A stretch of 64,000 nucleotides of DNA from JBCFAY01 sp038562375 (GCA_038562375.1 JBCFAY010000005.1:1-64000); one strand, 5' to 3'. Shown: positions 51,755 to 60,964, numbered from the stretch's first letter. Made by a program: numbers and translations. Notes: generated from the letters alone by a model not told the origin.

Positions 51755-53302
51755 ATGGAAATGATTAATTCCATTTTTAAATCGGGATGTCCAGACGGAT
51801 ATCTGCAGGATCAATCGGGGCTCACAGGCTGCGCCGAGGGCATTGCGTTCGTCGAAAACGCGCGTCAGGCGGCCGACGCGCTGCTTGAGGCGGGCCGCCG
51901 GGGGCTCGCTGTAACACTGCAGGGCGCGCGTACGGGGATCAACGGCGGCGCGGTTCCGCTGGGCGGGTTGATCGTCAATCTGACCCGGATGAACGGGTTT
52001 GTTTCCTTTGAATGGGACGAGGGCGCGGACACGGGCAGTATCTCGGTGCAGGCGGGCGTCACGCTCGAGCAGCTCGAGCGCGCGCTCGCCGCCAAAAGCG
52101 TCGATTTGAGCGGGTTCGATGAAAGGAGCCGCGCACAATGGGCGCGGTACGCGAACTCGGACACGGTGCTCGAGTTCGTGCCGAACCCTTCGGAAAAGAC
52201 CGCGACGCTCGGCGGCATGTTCGCCTGCGCCGCGTTCGGACAGCGGCTCGGCGCCGGTTTGTTCTTCGAGCATGTTTCGGGCGTGGAGGCGGTGTTCGCG
52301 GACGGAACGATCCTGAACCTCGGCCCGGACGCGGCCGGGGACGGCCGGGACTTGCCCACGGCGCTTCTTGAGAACGCGAAGGCGCACGGCGCGCCCAAGA
52401 AGCACCCGTTCGAGGCGGGGCTTACGACGGGCTCCGGGCCGGTCGCGCTGCTTTGCGGTTCGGAAGGCGCTTTGGCGATCGTCACGGGGCTTACGCTGCG
52501 GCTCGTTGCCGTGCGCGGGCAGGCGCACGGGGTGCTGATCCCGTTTGGGAGCGCCGCGCAGATAGCCGATTTCTGGCGCGCGTTTTATCCGGGCGCACAG
52601 GCGCTTGCGGACAAGCCGCTGCTGAGCGCGGACTGCTTTGATCCTTCCTGTGCGCTCCTGGTGCGGCAGGCGACCGACGCGCGCCAGGCGGACGCGCTCC
52701 CGGGCTTTGATGCGGATGGTTCCGGCCCGGTCCTGCTCCTGCAGCTTCGCACGGAGCGGGAGGAATCGCTTTTCGACGCGCTCGAGCTCGCGCTCTCCTC
52801 CATGACGGCGGTTGGCGTCGCGGACGATAGGGCGACCGTCGCGTCGGATTCGGGTCAGCTGTCCTCGATGACGGGCATCCGGCACAGGATCGTGGAGGCA
52901 GCGTATTTTTTAAGCGCCAAACAGAATTGCCCGGCCGCGGACATCTGCGTCCCCGAAGACGGGTTTGATAGGATTTTCTCGCGGCTCTCGATCGAAATGG
53001 CCGGGGGATCGCCGCTTGGATTCCTCATGGGCGACCTGTTGACCGGGCAGATCAGCGTCCGGCTCCTGCCCCAAAACGCGGACGAGGAAGCGGCGGCGGG
53101 GGCGGCCTATGCGCGTTGGCTGGAATTCTGGGCGGCCGAAGGCTGCGCGTGCTCTGGCAGGTACGGCGTCGGGCGGCTCAAGAAGAGGCTTTTCGGCGCG
53201 CTGTCGAAGGAACAGGCGCAGCTCGCCCGGCGTTTGCGCGCGCTGGCGGATCCCAAAGGCGCGCTCAACCCCGGCGTGGCCGCAGACGAAAGCGGGGAGT
53301 AA
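51755..53302 (+). CDS. FAD-linked dehydrogenase (GlcD-type), second module
   Basis: A 515-residue VAO-type flavoprotein with QGARTGINGGAVPLGGLIVN for FAD (the PP-loop), FVPNPSEKTATLGGMFACAA, and a C-terminal domain that ends LADPKGALNPGVAADESG. It is only distantly similar to the 49909 protein and lacks its HHHG motif, so the two modules probably act on different hydroxyacids. The start is uncertain: ATG 51755 and ATG 51761 both have only a distant ribosome site. EtfB and EtfA genes follow within one operon. Confidence 0.82.
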   Translation: MEMINSIFKSGCPDGYLQDQSGLTGCAEGIAFVENARQAADALLEAGRRGLAVTLQGARTGINGGAVPLGGLIVNLTRMNGFVSFEWDEGADTGSISVQAGVTLEQLERALAAKSVDLSGFDERSRAQWARYANSDTVLEFVPNPSEKTATLGGMFACAAFGQRLGAGLFFEHVSGVEAVFADGTILNLGPDAAGDGRDLPTALLENAKAHGAPKKHPFEAGLTTGSGPVALLCGSEGALAIVTGLTLRLVAVRGQAHGVLIPFGSAAQIADFWRAFYPGAQALADKPLLSADCFDPSCALLVRQATDARQADALPGFDADGSGPVLLLQLRTEREESLFDALELALSSMTAVGVADDRATVASDSGQLSSMTGIRHRIVEAAYFLSAKQNCPAADICVPEDGFDRIFSRLSIEMAGGSPLGFLMGDLLTGQISVRLLPQNADEEAAAGAAYARWLEFWAAEGCACSGRYGVGRLKKRLFGALSKEQAQLARRLRALADPKGALNPGVAADESGE

Positions 53303-53305
53303 ACC

Positions 53306-54073
53306 ATGAACATCGCCGTATGCGTCAAAATCGTGCCCGAGAGCGAGAGCCTGGTCTTTGACCAGGAAGCGGGCGTCGTGCGCCGCAGCGCGGCTTCCTC
53401 CTGCGTCAGCCCGGCGGACCTGGTGGCGATCGAGGCGGCGCTCAGGCTGAAAAAGGAATACGGCGGCAGCGTTCACGGGATCTCGATGGGTCCGGAATCC
53501 GCTCTAGGCGTACTTCGCACCGCCTATTACCTCGGGCTCGATCACATCGCGCTTTTATGCTCCCGCGCGTTTGCGGGAGCGGACGTGGCGGCCACCGCGT
53601 ACACGCTTTCCGGCTATTTCGCGGCGAACCCCGCGTTTGACCTGATCCTCTGCGGCAAGCATTCCTCGGACGGGGGCACCGGCCAGCTCGGGGCTTTTTT
53701 GGCGGAACGGCTCAACCTGCCGCATCTTGGCTCCGTGTGCAGGATCGAGGGCATCCGCGGCGGCACGCTGACGGCCGAGCAGCGCATGGACGGCAAGATT
53801 TTATACAGCGAGCTTACCCTACCGGGGCTTCTCGTGGTGGAAACCGATCTCGCGCACCCGCACACGCCGACGCTAAGCGATACCTTAAAGGCAAGAAACA
53901 AGGCGATAGAAGTTCTTCAGGAGGGCGACATCCCCGGGCTGGACGTTTCGCGCTGCGGTTCGGCGGGCTCTTTTACGAAGCTTATACGCGTGTTCGTCCC
54001 GCAAAAAGAGCGCGAGGTCGAGCTTTTCTCCGGGAACGAGCTCGATCGCCTCGTCGGTGCGATCGTAGAATAG
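53306..54073 (+). CDS. Electron-transfer flavoprotein beta subunit, second module
   Basis: A 255-residue EtfB starting NIAVCVKIVPESESLVFDQE, with GISMGPESALGVLRTAYYLG and LILCGKHSSDGGTGQLGAFL in the nucleotide loop. It starts three bases after the dehydrogenase stop with GGGGAG overlapping the end of that gene, so the two are coupled. It pairs with the EtfA at 54132. Confidence 0.9.
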   Translation: MNIAVCVKIVPESESLVFDQEAGVVRRSAASSCVSPADLVAIEAALRLKKEYGGSVHGISMGPESALGVLRTAYYLGLDHIALLCSRAFAGADVAATAYTLSGYFAANPAFDLILCGKHSSDGGTGQLGAFLAERLNLPHLGSVCRIEGIRGGTLTAEQRMDGKILYSELTLPGLLVVETDLAHPHTPTLSDTLKARNKAIEVLQEGDIPGLDVSRCGSAGSFTKLIRVFVPQKEREVELFSGNELDRLVGAIVE

Positions 54074-54131
54074 GCGCCCCCTGCGCCTTACTTTTCAAGG
54101 ATAAACGGCTTTCGGAAGGAGGAAGAAGGAT

Positions 54132-55133
54132 ATGGCCGAGCGCGGGGAAGACCCCAAGGGCGTACTCGTCTACTGCCAGGCCGAGGGCGGAACGCTCCTT
54201 CCGGTGAGCCTGGAGCTTGTTTCGCTCGGGCAGGAACTCTCCGCCCGGCTCGGCGAGCCGCTCTGTTTGGCGATGCTCGGCGGCCGGCCGCTCGCCGAGG
54301 AGCTTTCGCGCTATGACGCCGCGCGCATTTTTTACTGCTCCGATCCGAAGCTCGAATTCTACACCGCAGAGGTTTACACAGGCGCGATGGAGCAAATCGT
54401 CCGCGAGGCGAACCCGCGCGCGCTGATCGTCGGCGCGACGGACCAGGGGCGCGATCTGGCGGCGCGGCTTGCCGCAAGGCTCGATACCGGCCTGACCGCC
54501 GACTGTGCGAGCCTTTCGATCGAGCCGGGTACCGGGCGGCTGCTGCAAACGCGTCCCGCGTTCAACGGCAACGTGATGGCGACCATCGCGGCGCGGCGCA
54601 CGAGCCTGCAGATGGCGACGGTGCATCCGGGCGCTCATGCGGCTTCCCCGAGGGGAGCGGGCGCAGACAAGCCCCGGATCATACAGCTCGCGCTCTTGGA
54701 AACGCCGCAGGGCGCGCGCGTGCTGGAAGAGCGTCCTGCGGGCGGACAAACGCCGCTCTGGGACGCGGACATCGTGGTCGCGGGCGGAAAAGGAGTCCTG
54801 AACGCGCGCGGCGTGGAACTCGTCAACGCCCTCGCGCGCGCGCTCGGCGCTGCGGTCGGCGCGTCGAGGTCGGCCGTCGAGGAAGGGCTGTTCCCCTACG
54901 ATCAGCAGATCGGGCAGACGGGCAAATCCATCCATCCCCGGCTGTACGTCGCGTGCGGCATCTCCGGCTCGTCGCACCACATGGCGGGCGTGCGGGCACA
55001 AACGATCCTCGCGATCAACCGCGACAGGAACGCTCCGATCTTCCGGAAAGCGACCTACGGCGTCTGCGGCGATCTGTTTGAAATCCTGCCGAAGCTTACG
55101 GCGCTGATCGAGCAAAGCAAAAATCCCGTTTAA
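54132..55133 (+). CDS. Electron-transfer flavoprotein alpha subunit, second module
   Basis: A 333-residue EtfA with DIVVAGGKGVLNARGVELVN, GASRSAVEEGLFPYDQQIGQ, TGKSIHPRLYVACGISGSSH and AINRDRNAPIFRKAT, the classical FAD-binding set (more standard than the 48071 copy). No ferredoxin-like cysteines occur at the N-terminus, so it differs from the LctC type of electron-confurcating lactate dehydrogenase. GGAGGA precedes the ATG. Confidence 0.9.
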   Translation: MAERGEDPKGVLVYCQAEGGTLLPVSLELVSLGQELSARLGEPLCLAMLGGRPLAEELSRYDAARIFYCSDPKLEFYTAEVYTGAMEQIVREANPRALIVGATDQGRDLAARLAARLDTGLTADCASLSIEPGTGRLLQTRPAFNGNVMATIAARRTSLQMATVHPGAHAASPRGAGADKPRIIQLALLETPQGARVLEERPAGGQTPLWDADIVVAGGKGVLNARGVELVNALARALGAAVGASRSAVEEGLFPYDQQIGQTGKSIHPRLYVACGISGSSHHMAGVRAQTILAINRDRNAPIFRKATYGVCGDLFEILPKLTALIEQSKNPV

Positions 55134-55161
55134 GGTAAGGGGTTCAACTCCCCTTACCTTA
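55131..55161. terminator. 12-bp hairpin overlapping the etfA stop codon
   Basis: A perfect stem TAAGGTAAGGGG (55131-55142) with CCCCTTACCTTA (55150-55161), including the stop codon. No U tract follows (AACCTC), so it may stabilise the 3' end rather than terminate. Confidence 0.6.
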
Positions 55162-55470
55162 ACCTCAAGAAGAAATCTCACAGGCGGGCGGCCGACGCAT
55201 AGTCCATACTCCCGCGCCCCGGATCGGCGCCCCCAAACGCCCCTTGCCCCGATTCGATCGGATGTTTTACGCGCCCTCCCCCGGCGCTTTTTTCTTTGTT
55301 CCTATCCGCGTTCCTATCCGCAGCGCCCGGGATATTCGGCAAAGCGCCCGCCTCAGTGTCGGGAAAACACGAAAATCCCCGCGCATAGGGTGTTCGGCAT
55401 TGCCCAACGCCGCGCTTGAGGCTATAATAGCGTAAAAGGGTTCAATGATGGTGGGGGGCAATACGTTCTA
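55162..55470 (+). promoter_or_regulatory. Intergenic region before trkA: terminator, 12-bp tandem repeat and promoter
   Basis: GCGCC...GGCGC followed by TTTTTT (55271-55293) is a short terminator. GTTCCTATCCGC occurs twice in tandem at 55298-55309 and 55310-55321. TTGCCC (55400-55405), a 17-base spacer and TATAAT (55423-55428) make the trkA promoter. No gene is seen. Confidence 0.75.
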
Positions 55471-56883
55471 ATGAAGATCGTTATTATAGGCGACGGCAAG
55501 ATGGGCTTTACGCTCGCTCGGCTTCTAAGCAAGGAAGGTCACGAACTCGTCGTGATCGACAGCAATTCGGAACTTCTCTCAAAATTGCAGAATCAGCTGG
55601 ACGTCGCGGTTGTCGCGGGCAACGGCGCATCCGTCGAGATCCAGCGCGCGGCGGACGTGCCGCGCAGCGAACTGCTCATCGCCGCCACCTCGAGCGACGA
55701 GATCAATCTTCTGTGCTGCATGGTCGCGCGCAAGCTTGGCTGCAAGAGCACCATCGCGCGCGTGCGCAACCCCGAGCATGAAGCGCTGCTGCGGCTGCTC
55801 AAGGAGGAGCTGGGGCTCTCCCTTGCGATCAACCCCGAGCGCGCCGCCGCACGCGAGATCTTTAGGCTGCTGCAGTTCCCCTCCTTCCTCAAGCGGGATT
55901 CGTTTGCCAAGGGGCGCGTGGAACTGGTCGAGATCAAGCTCAGGCAGGGCGGCGTTTTGGCGGACAAAACGCTCGCGGAGATCGGGGATCTGATACGGCT
56001 GGACATTTTGGTGTGCGCGGTGGAGCGCGATGGGGTCGTCACGATCCCATCGGGCAGCTTCAGGCTGCGCGCGGAGGATAAAATCACCATCGCGGCGGAC
56101 GCGACGGAGCTTGCGAACCTGCTTCGACGGCTGCACATCGACTATCAAAAGACGCAGAGCGTGCTGATCGTGGGCGGCAGCCGCATCGCGGAATACCTGG
56201 CGGGCATGCTTTTGCGCGCGCACGTACAGGTGACGATCATCGAAAACCGGCGCGCGCGGTGCGAGGCGCTGTGCGAGGCGCTCCCCGGCGCTCTGGTGAT
56301 CTGCGGGGACGGTTCGGATCAGGAGATCCTGCTTTCCGAGGGCATCCGCGATACGGACGCTTTGGTGACGCTTACCGGTATGGATGAGGAAAACCTGATC
56401 ATTTCGATGTTCGGGAACTACGTCGGCGTTCCCAAGACCATAACCAAGATCAACCGCACGGAATACAACATGGTTTTCGCCGACAAGGGCATCGATACCA
56501 TCGTCTGCCCCAGGTTGCTCACAGCGGACGAGATCGTCCGCTACGTTCGCGCCATGGGCAACACCGCGGGCGGCTCCGTCGTGACGCTTTACCGCATCGC
56601 CGACGGCAGCGCCGAAGCGATGGAGTTTTTCGTCAAGAACGACGCGCCGTATTTGAAGGTGCCTCTTTCACAGATCGCGCTCAAGCCGAATATCCTCGTC
56701 GCGTGCATTATCCGCCTGCGCAAGGTGATCATTCCAAAGGGGAGCGACAGCATGCAAAAGGGCGATACCGTGGTGGTGATCGCCCCGGCCGAACATGCGA
56801 TCAGCGATTTGAAGGATATCTTTGCCGAGGGCGTTTTCGGCGGCGCGGATGCGCCGACCGCCGGGAAAGGCCGCCCGAAATGA
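55471..56883 (+). CDS. trkA: Potassium uptake regulatory protein TrkA
   Basis: A 470-residue peripheral membrane protein with two RCK halves. The N-terminal half has MKIVIIGDGKMGFTLARLL (NAD Rossmann) and the second half SVLIVGGSRIAEYLAGMLL, each followed by a TrkA_C domain. It gates the TrkH channel by binding NAD(H)/ATP. ATG 55471 is preceded by a rather distant GGGGGG. The stop overlaps the trkH start (ATGA), so the pair is coupled. It is unrelated in arrangement to the ktr pair further right. Confidence 0.93.
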   Translation: MKIVIIGDGKMGFTLARLLSKEGHELVVIDSNSELLSKLQNQLDVAVVAGNGASVEIQRAADVPRSELLIAATSSDEINLLCCMVARKLGCKSTIARVRNPEHEALLRLLKEELGLSLAINPERAAAREIFRLLQFPSFLKRDSFAKGRVELVEIKLRQGGVLADKTLAEIGDLIRLDILVCAVERDGVVTIPSGSFRLRAEDKITIAADATELANLLRRLHIDYQKTQSVLIVGGSRIAEYLAGMLLRAHVQVTIIENRRARCEALCEALPGALVICGDGSDQEILLSEGIRDTDALVTLTGMDEENLIISMFGNYVGVPKTITKINRTEYNMVFADKGIDTIVCPRLLTADEIVRYVRAMGNTAGGSVVTLYRIADGSAEAMEFFVKNDAPYLKVPLSQIALKPNILVACIIRLRKVIIPKGSDSMQKGDTVVVIAPAEHAISDLKDIFAEGVFGGADAPTAGKGRPK

Positions 56884-58340
56884 ACCTAAGAGCCGTCGGC
56901 ATTTATCTTGGCCATCTGCTGCTCGTCGAGGGCGCGTTTATGATCCCCGCGCTTCTGATCGCGGCGTACCATAAGGAAAGCGCCTCGGTTTACGCGTTTT
57001 TAATCAGCATCTGCATCCTCTTGGCGCTGGGCGCGATTCTGGCGCGCCGGAAGCGATCCGGGACGGGGATCTATGCGCGCGAAGGATTCATCACGGTTTC
57101 GCTCGGGTGGATACTGATCTCCCTGTTCGGCGCGCTGCCGTTTTTCATCAGCGGCGCGGTCCCGAACTTTATGGACTGCTGGTTTGAGACGGTTTCGGGT
57201 TTTACCACCACCGGATCGAGCATTCTTACGGACGTCGAAGCTCTGCCCTGGAGCCTTTTGTACTGGCGCAGCTTTACGCACTGGCTCGGCGGCATGGGCG
57301 TGCTGGTGTTCATGCTGGCGATCGTGCCGTTCGGCAAAGGCAGCGGGGAAACGTTCCATCTGCTGCGCGCGGAAGCGCCCGGTCCTTCCGTGGACAAGCT
57401 TGTCCCCACGATACGCCGCACGACGCGCATTCTCTATTTGATCTATATCGCGCTTACTTTGCTGCTGATCCTGCTTCTGCTGCTGGGCGGCATGCCGCTT
57501 TTCGACAGCGTTACCCACGCGTTCGGCGCCGCCGGCACGGGCGGCTTCAGCATCAAAAACGCAAGCATCGGCGCGTATCCGAGCCCGTATCTTCAGGCGG
57601 TCATCGGCATTTTCATGGCGTTGTTCGGCGTCAACTTCACGGTATACTATATGGTGTTGATCGGCCAGATCCGGCCTGCGCTCAGAAACGAGGAGCTGCG
57701 GCTGTATGTGGGCATCATGCTCGGCGCCACGGCGCTGATCGCCGTCGACCTGCTGCCGCAGTACGCGCAGCTGGGCTTTGGCAAAACGGTGCTCGACAGC
57801 TTCTTCCAGGTCTCCTCCATCATGACCACGACCGGCTACGCCACCGCGAACTTCGACAAGTGGCCGCAGCTTTCACGCTTTGTGCTGGTGCTGCTGATGA
57901 TCGTGGGCGCGTCGGCAGGCTCGACGGGCGGAGGCATCAAGGTTTCACGCCTTATTATCCTGTGGCGGGCGATCAAAAACCAGATGCTGGCCATGCTGCG
58001 CCCGCGCATGGTAAGGCCCATCCGCCTGGACGGAAAGCCGCTGACCGATTCGGTGGTGCGCGGCACCTATGCGTTCGCCATCGTCTACTCGGCGATCTGC
58101 CTGGGCTCGATGCTGCTGCTGACCCTGGATGAGAAGAGCATGGAGACCACGATCACGGCGGTGTTCGCCTGCATCAACAACATCGGTCCGGGCCTCGACC
58201 TGGTTGGCCCGGCGGGCAATTTTTCCTTCTTTTCACCGCTTTCAAAGTTTGTGCTGTCGCTCGATATGCTGCTGGGCAGGCTCGAGATCTTTCCGATGCT
58301 GCTTCTGTTCATGCCGTCGGTCTGGAAGCGCAGAGCATAG
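56880..58340 (+). CDS. trkH: Potassium uptake channel TrkH
   Basis: A 486-residue integral membrane protein of the SKT family with four MPM repeats. Selectivity-filter signatures include VSGFTTTGSSIL, FGAAGTGGFSIKN, VSSIMTTTGYATANFD and NNIGPGLDLVG. ATG 56880 overlaps the trkA stop. The gene ends 33 bases before the miniature element at 58374. It is the long type, matching TrkH rather than KtrB. Confidence 0.92.
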   Translation: MNLRAVGIYLGHLLLVEGAFMIPALLIAAYHKESASVYAFLISICILLALGAILARRKRSGTGIYAREGFITVSLGWILISLFGALPFFISGAVPNFMDCWFETVSGFTTTGSSILTDVEALPWSLLYWRSFTHWLGGMGVLVFMLAIVPFGKGSGETFHLLRAEAPGPSVDKLVPTIRRTTRILYLIYIALTLLLILLLLLGGMPLFDSVTHAFGAAGTGGFSIKNASIGAYPSPYLQAVIGIFMALFGVNFTVYYMVLIGQIRPALRNEELRLYVGIMLGATALIAVDLLPQYAQLGFGKTVLDSFFQVSSIMTTTGYATANFDKWPQLSRFVLVLLMIVGASAGSTGGGIKVSRLIILWRAIKNQMLAMLRPRMVRPIRLDGKPLTDSVVRGTYAFAIVYSAICLGSMLLLTLDEKSMETTITAVFACINNIGPGLDLVGPAGNFSFFSPLSKFVLSLDMLLGRLEIFPMLLLFMPSVWKRRA

Positions 58341-58373
58341 CCGCGCTTTAAAAAACGTCCGGGAATATTGAAG

Positions 58374-58446
58374 TGACCCCAAAAAGTTAGACAAAAAATC
58401 GAGTTAAGCAGTATAACATACTGTCTAACAATCAGGGTGCAGTTCA
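58374..58446. mobile_element. 73-bp miniature element with IS3-type ends
   Basis: The left end TGACCCCAAAAAGTTAGAC (58374-58392) and the right end GTCTAACAATCAGGGTGCAG plus TTCA (58423-58446) form an imperfect inverted repeat with terminal TGA/TCA. TGnCCCC...GTTAGAC resembles the ends of IS3/IS150-group insertion sequences. There is no transposase; only about 30 bases lie between the ends. It is probably a MITE or an internal-deletion relic. Confidence 0.65.
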
Positions 58447-58611
58447 TATCCCCGGGCGTTTTATTTATTTTAGAGAAGGCGGCATCTAAGCAGGATATCA
58501 TAACCGGCCCCGACGGCCTTTTTCATTGGGAAAAATGCGACGGGCTTTCCGGCCGCGGGCCCGCGCTTCGCGCGCTGTACGGCTGTATCCCGCCGCCTTT
58601 TTCGCGGCGCG

Positions 58612-59283
58612 TTACGGCTTTAAATACCGCTCGAGCTTCATGATATTGACCTTCGTGCCTACGAGCGCGATCAGATCGCCCGTATGCAGCACGAAATCCG
58701 GGGTGAGCTCGACGATGGTATCGTTATCGCGCACGATGGCGATGATGTTCAGGTGGAACCTCTTGCGGATATCCGCTTCGAGTATGGTCATCCCATGCAT
58801 TTTTTCGGTGAGCGCAAGCTCCGAAATCGCATACTGGGGCGAAAGATCGATGTAATTGAGCGCCTGCGGCGTGGTCAAAGCGTTCGCAAGGCGCACGGCG
58901 CTGTCCTTTTCGGGATAGACGACCTCGGCCCCGATTTTCTGGAGCACCTTGCCGTGTTCGGGACTGATGGCCTTGGCGATCACGCGGGGCACGCCCAGCT
59001 CGATCACGTTCAGCGTCGCGAGGATGCTCGCTTCCACCTGCTCGCCGATGCAGACGATCACGGTGCCGCAGTTTTGAAAGCCCGCTTCCTCGAGCGTGGC
59101 CCGGTCGAGGCGCGGGGCGACGAGGGCCTGATGCACCGAGTCCTGTATGAGCTTGACCTTTTCATCGTCGTTGTCGAGCACGAGCACCTCCTGCCCGTTC
59201 TCGGCGAGCGTGAGGGCAAGCGAGTTTCCGAAGCGTCCGAGCCCGATCACGCCGAATGCGATGCTTGCTTTATAATTTGCCAT
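58612..59283 (-). CDS. ktrA: Potassium channel regulatory subunit KtrA
   Basis: A 223-residue single-RCK protein. It starts ASIAFGVIGLGRFGNSLALT (Rossmann GxGxxG), keeps the nucleotide-site acidic residue in VLVLDNDDEKVK, and has a C-terminal RCK_C domain (PDFVLHTGDLIALVGT). It is the cytoplasmic gating ring of KtrAB; in Bacillota the RCK_C domain is a c-di-AMP target. Short size and association with the KtrB-type gene upstream (10-base gap) distinguish it from TrkA at 55471. Confidence 0.93.
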   Translation of the reverse strand: MANYKASIAFGVIGLGRFGNSLALTLAENGQEVLVLDNDDEKVKLIQDSVHQALVAPRLDRATLEEAGFQNCGTVIVCIGEQVEASILATLNVIELGVPRVIAKAISPEHGKVLQKIGAEVVYPEKDSAVRLANALTTPQALNYIDLSPQYAISELALTEKMHGMTILEADIRKRFHLNIIAIVRDNDTIVELTPDFVLHTGDLIALVGTKVNIMKLERYLKP

Positions 59284-59293
59284 AACAATTCTC

Positions 59294-60595
59294 CTAACCT
59301 ATGGTTACTCTTTCTTCCACGTAGGAAATATGCGACGCGGGCTGATAGGACCAAATGCAGGCGATCGTCAGCGGCCCGAGGCGGCCGACGAACATCGTCA
59401 GGCACAGCACAAGCTTGCTGAAATCCGTCAAATACGGCGTGATGCCGGTCGAAAGCCCGACCGTGCCGAAACCGGACACGACCTCGAATAAAACCTGCAT
59501 AAACGTCAGCTTCGGCTCTGCGACGCAGATCAAAAGCGTATTGACACACACGAGGCCCAGAGCGAGCGTCGTGATAAGGAACGCCTTCATGATGCTCTCG
59601 CCGGGGATCTTGCGCCGAAAGGCGGTGCATCCCCGGTTCGTGGCGAACGAGAAGATGCCCCTGATGAGCGTGAAGGCGGTCGTGGTCTTGATACCGCCGC
59701 CGGTAGAACCCGGCGAAGCGCCGATGAACATCAATAGAATGAGTATAAACTGCCCTGCCGCGGTGAAACTTCCTAAATTATAGGTGCTAAAGCCAGCGGT
59801 TCTTGCGCTGGTGCTCTGAAAGAACGCCCCGAGCCAGGTCACGTTGTCCGTAAGCTTAAGGAGCACCGTGCCCACCGCAAGCAGCGACGTTGTCATAAGC
59901 AGCACGATCTTGGAATTCATGCTCAGCTTATGGAGGGAACGTTTCTGCAGAATCTCCCGGATCGTATAAAAACCCAGACCGCCGAAAATGATCAGTCCGC
60001 AGGTGGTCAGGTTCAAAAGCACATTGTCGCGGTAATGGATAAGGCTTTGATAGTTGCCCAGAATATCGAAGCCGGAGTTGTTGAAAGCCGCGACGGAGTG
60101 GAAGGCGCTGATGCCCAGCGCGGCCAGGGGCGGATAATCCTTGGAGAATACGATGTAGCTTAACGCCATGCCGATAAATTCAAAGCACAGCGTCATCAGG
60201 ATGATGGCCTTGACAAGACGCACGACGCCCTTGAGCGAATCGAGATTCAGCGATTCCTTGACAAGCACGCGTTCGCGCAGGCCGATTTTTCTACCGGCGA
60301 GCATGATGAACGTAACGCCGATGGAGGTGATGCCCAAGCCCCCGATCTGGATCAGCAGAGCGACGGCAAAGCGCCCGAAGACGCTGAAATAATCCGCGGT
60401 ATCAATTGCGATCAGGCCGGTCACGCACACGGCGCTCGTCGAGGTAAAAAGCGCGTCGACCGGGCGTACGTTAACGCCGGGATTTGCAGAAACGGGCAAT
60501 AGCAATATCAATGTGCCCAATAGGATTACTGCGGCGAACCCCAGTGCGAGGAATCTCCCTGGACTTAACCACTTAGCATTCAAAGAGTGCACCAT
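59294..60595 (-). CDS. ktrB: Potassium channel subunit KtrB (TrkH/KtrB family)
   Basis: A 433-residue four-repeat MPM channel protein. Selectivity-filter-type motifs are FTSTSAVCVTGLIAID, SVAAFNNSGFDILG, STSARTAGFSTYNL and VSGFGTVGLSTGITP. It is the shorter KtrB type. The ribosome site before ATG 60595 is weak. Its promoter (60664-60692) and a leader hairpin lie upstream; ktrA follows. The operon converges with trkAH across the miniature element. Confidence 0.92.
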   Translation of the reverse strand: MVHSLNAKWLSPGRFLALGFAAVILLGTLILLLPVSANPGVNVRPVDALFTSTSAVCVTGLIAIDTADYFSVFGRFAVALLIQIGGLGITSIGVTFIMLAGRKIGLRERVLVKESLNLDSLKGVVRLVKAIILMTLCFEFIGMALSYIVFSKDYPPLAALGISAFHSVAAFNNSGFDILGNYQSLIHYRDNVLLNLTTCGLIIFGGLGFYTIREILQKRSLHKLSMNSKIVLLMTTSLLAVGTVLLKLTDNVTWLGAFFQSTSARTAGFSTYNLGSFTAAGQFILILLMFIGASPGSTGGGIKTTTAFTLIRGIFSFATNRGCTAFRRKIPGESIMKAFLITTLALGLVCVNTLLICVAEPKLTFMQVLFEVVSGFGTVGLSTGITPYLTDFSKLVLCLTMFVGRLGPLTIACIWSYQPASHISYVEERVTIG

Positions 60596-60623
60596 CCAAA
60601 TAAATCAATCATCAGCAGGACAG

Positions 60624-60692
60624 CCCGTTTGAAGCTCTAAACAAGCTTGAGGGCTGTTTGCTTATAATAGCAAATACATTAAGCGTATACAA
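60624..60692 (-). promoter_or_regulatory. ktrBA promoter and leader hairpin
   Basis: On the minus strand TTGTAT (60692-60687), a 17-base spacer and TATTAT (60669-60664) form the promoter. The roughly 60-base leader contains an ACAGCCC...GGGCTGT hairpin near 60624-60661, directly before the start. No known riboswitch consensus is recognised. Confidence 0.72.
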
Positions 60693-60964
60693 GCCGAAAC
60701 GACGATTCTTAATGCTTTCTTTATACCGGGGATTGCCCTTGTGCCGCCGTCTAAGGGGCAGGGACGGCGGTTTGGCGGGGGCGCGGCTATTCTATAGCAG
60801 GCGGTACAAAGCCGCCGCGGCTTTTGATCCTTATGCCTATTCTTTAGCGCTTATAAGCGCAGGAGAAACCCGGGCGCGCTTTACGCCCGGGTTGAGTATT
60901 GTTCCAATCACCCAATACGATTTATGACGACAACGCATACCGGTAAGCGCAATACGTTGCGATG
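60693..60964. other. Structured non-coding gap
   Basis: It holds several GC-rich inverted repeats (CCGCCGTC...GACGGCGG near 60742-60769; GCGCTTATAAGCGC at 60848-60861) and the coat-gene terminator. No protein gene is visible. The hairpin density is high, but I match it to no RNA family. Confidence 0.45.
60867..60893 (-). terminator. Terminator of the glutamine-repeat gene
   Basis: Stem AACCCGGGCG (60867-60876) with CGCCCGGGTT (60884-60893). On the minus strand the stem is followed by TCTCCT, so the U tract is weak. Confidence 0.65.

Noticed and set aside
49018..55133. Calling the FAD/Etf modules electron-confurcating lactate dehydrogenase (lctBCD)
   Set aside because: The gene order is similar, but the EtfA proteins lack the ferredoxin domain of LctC and the substrate residues cannot be judged. 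Only the general class is stated.
60596..60960. c-di-AMP (ydaO) riboswitch before ktrB
   Set aside because: The conserved blocks of that class cannot be found; only simple hairpins are present. The promoter at 60664-60692 also leaves a leader too short for it.
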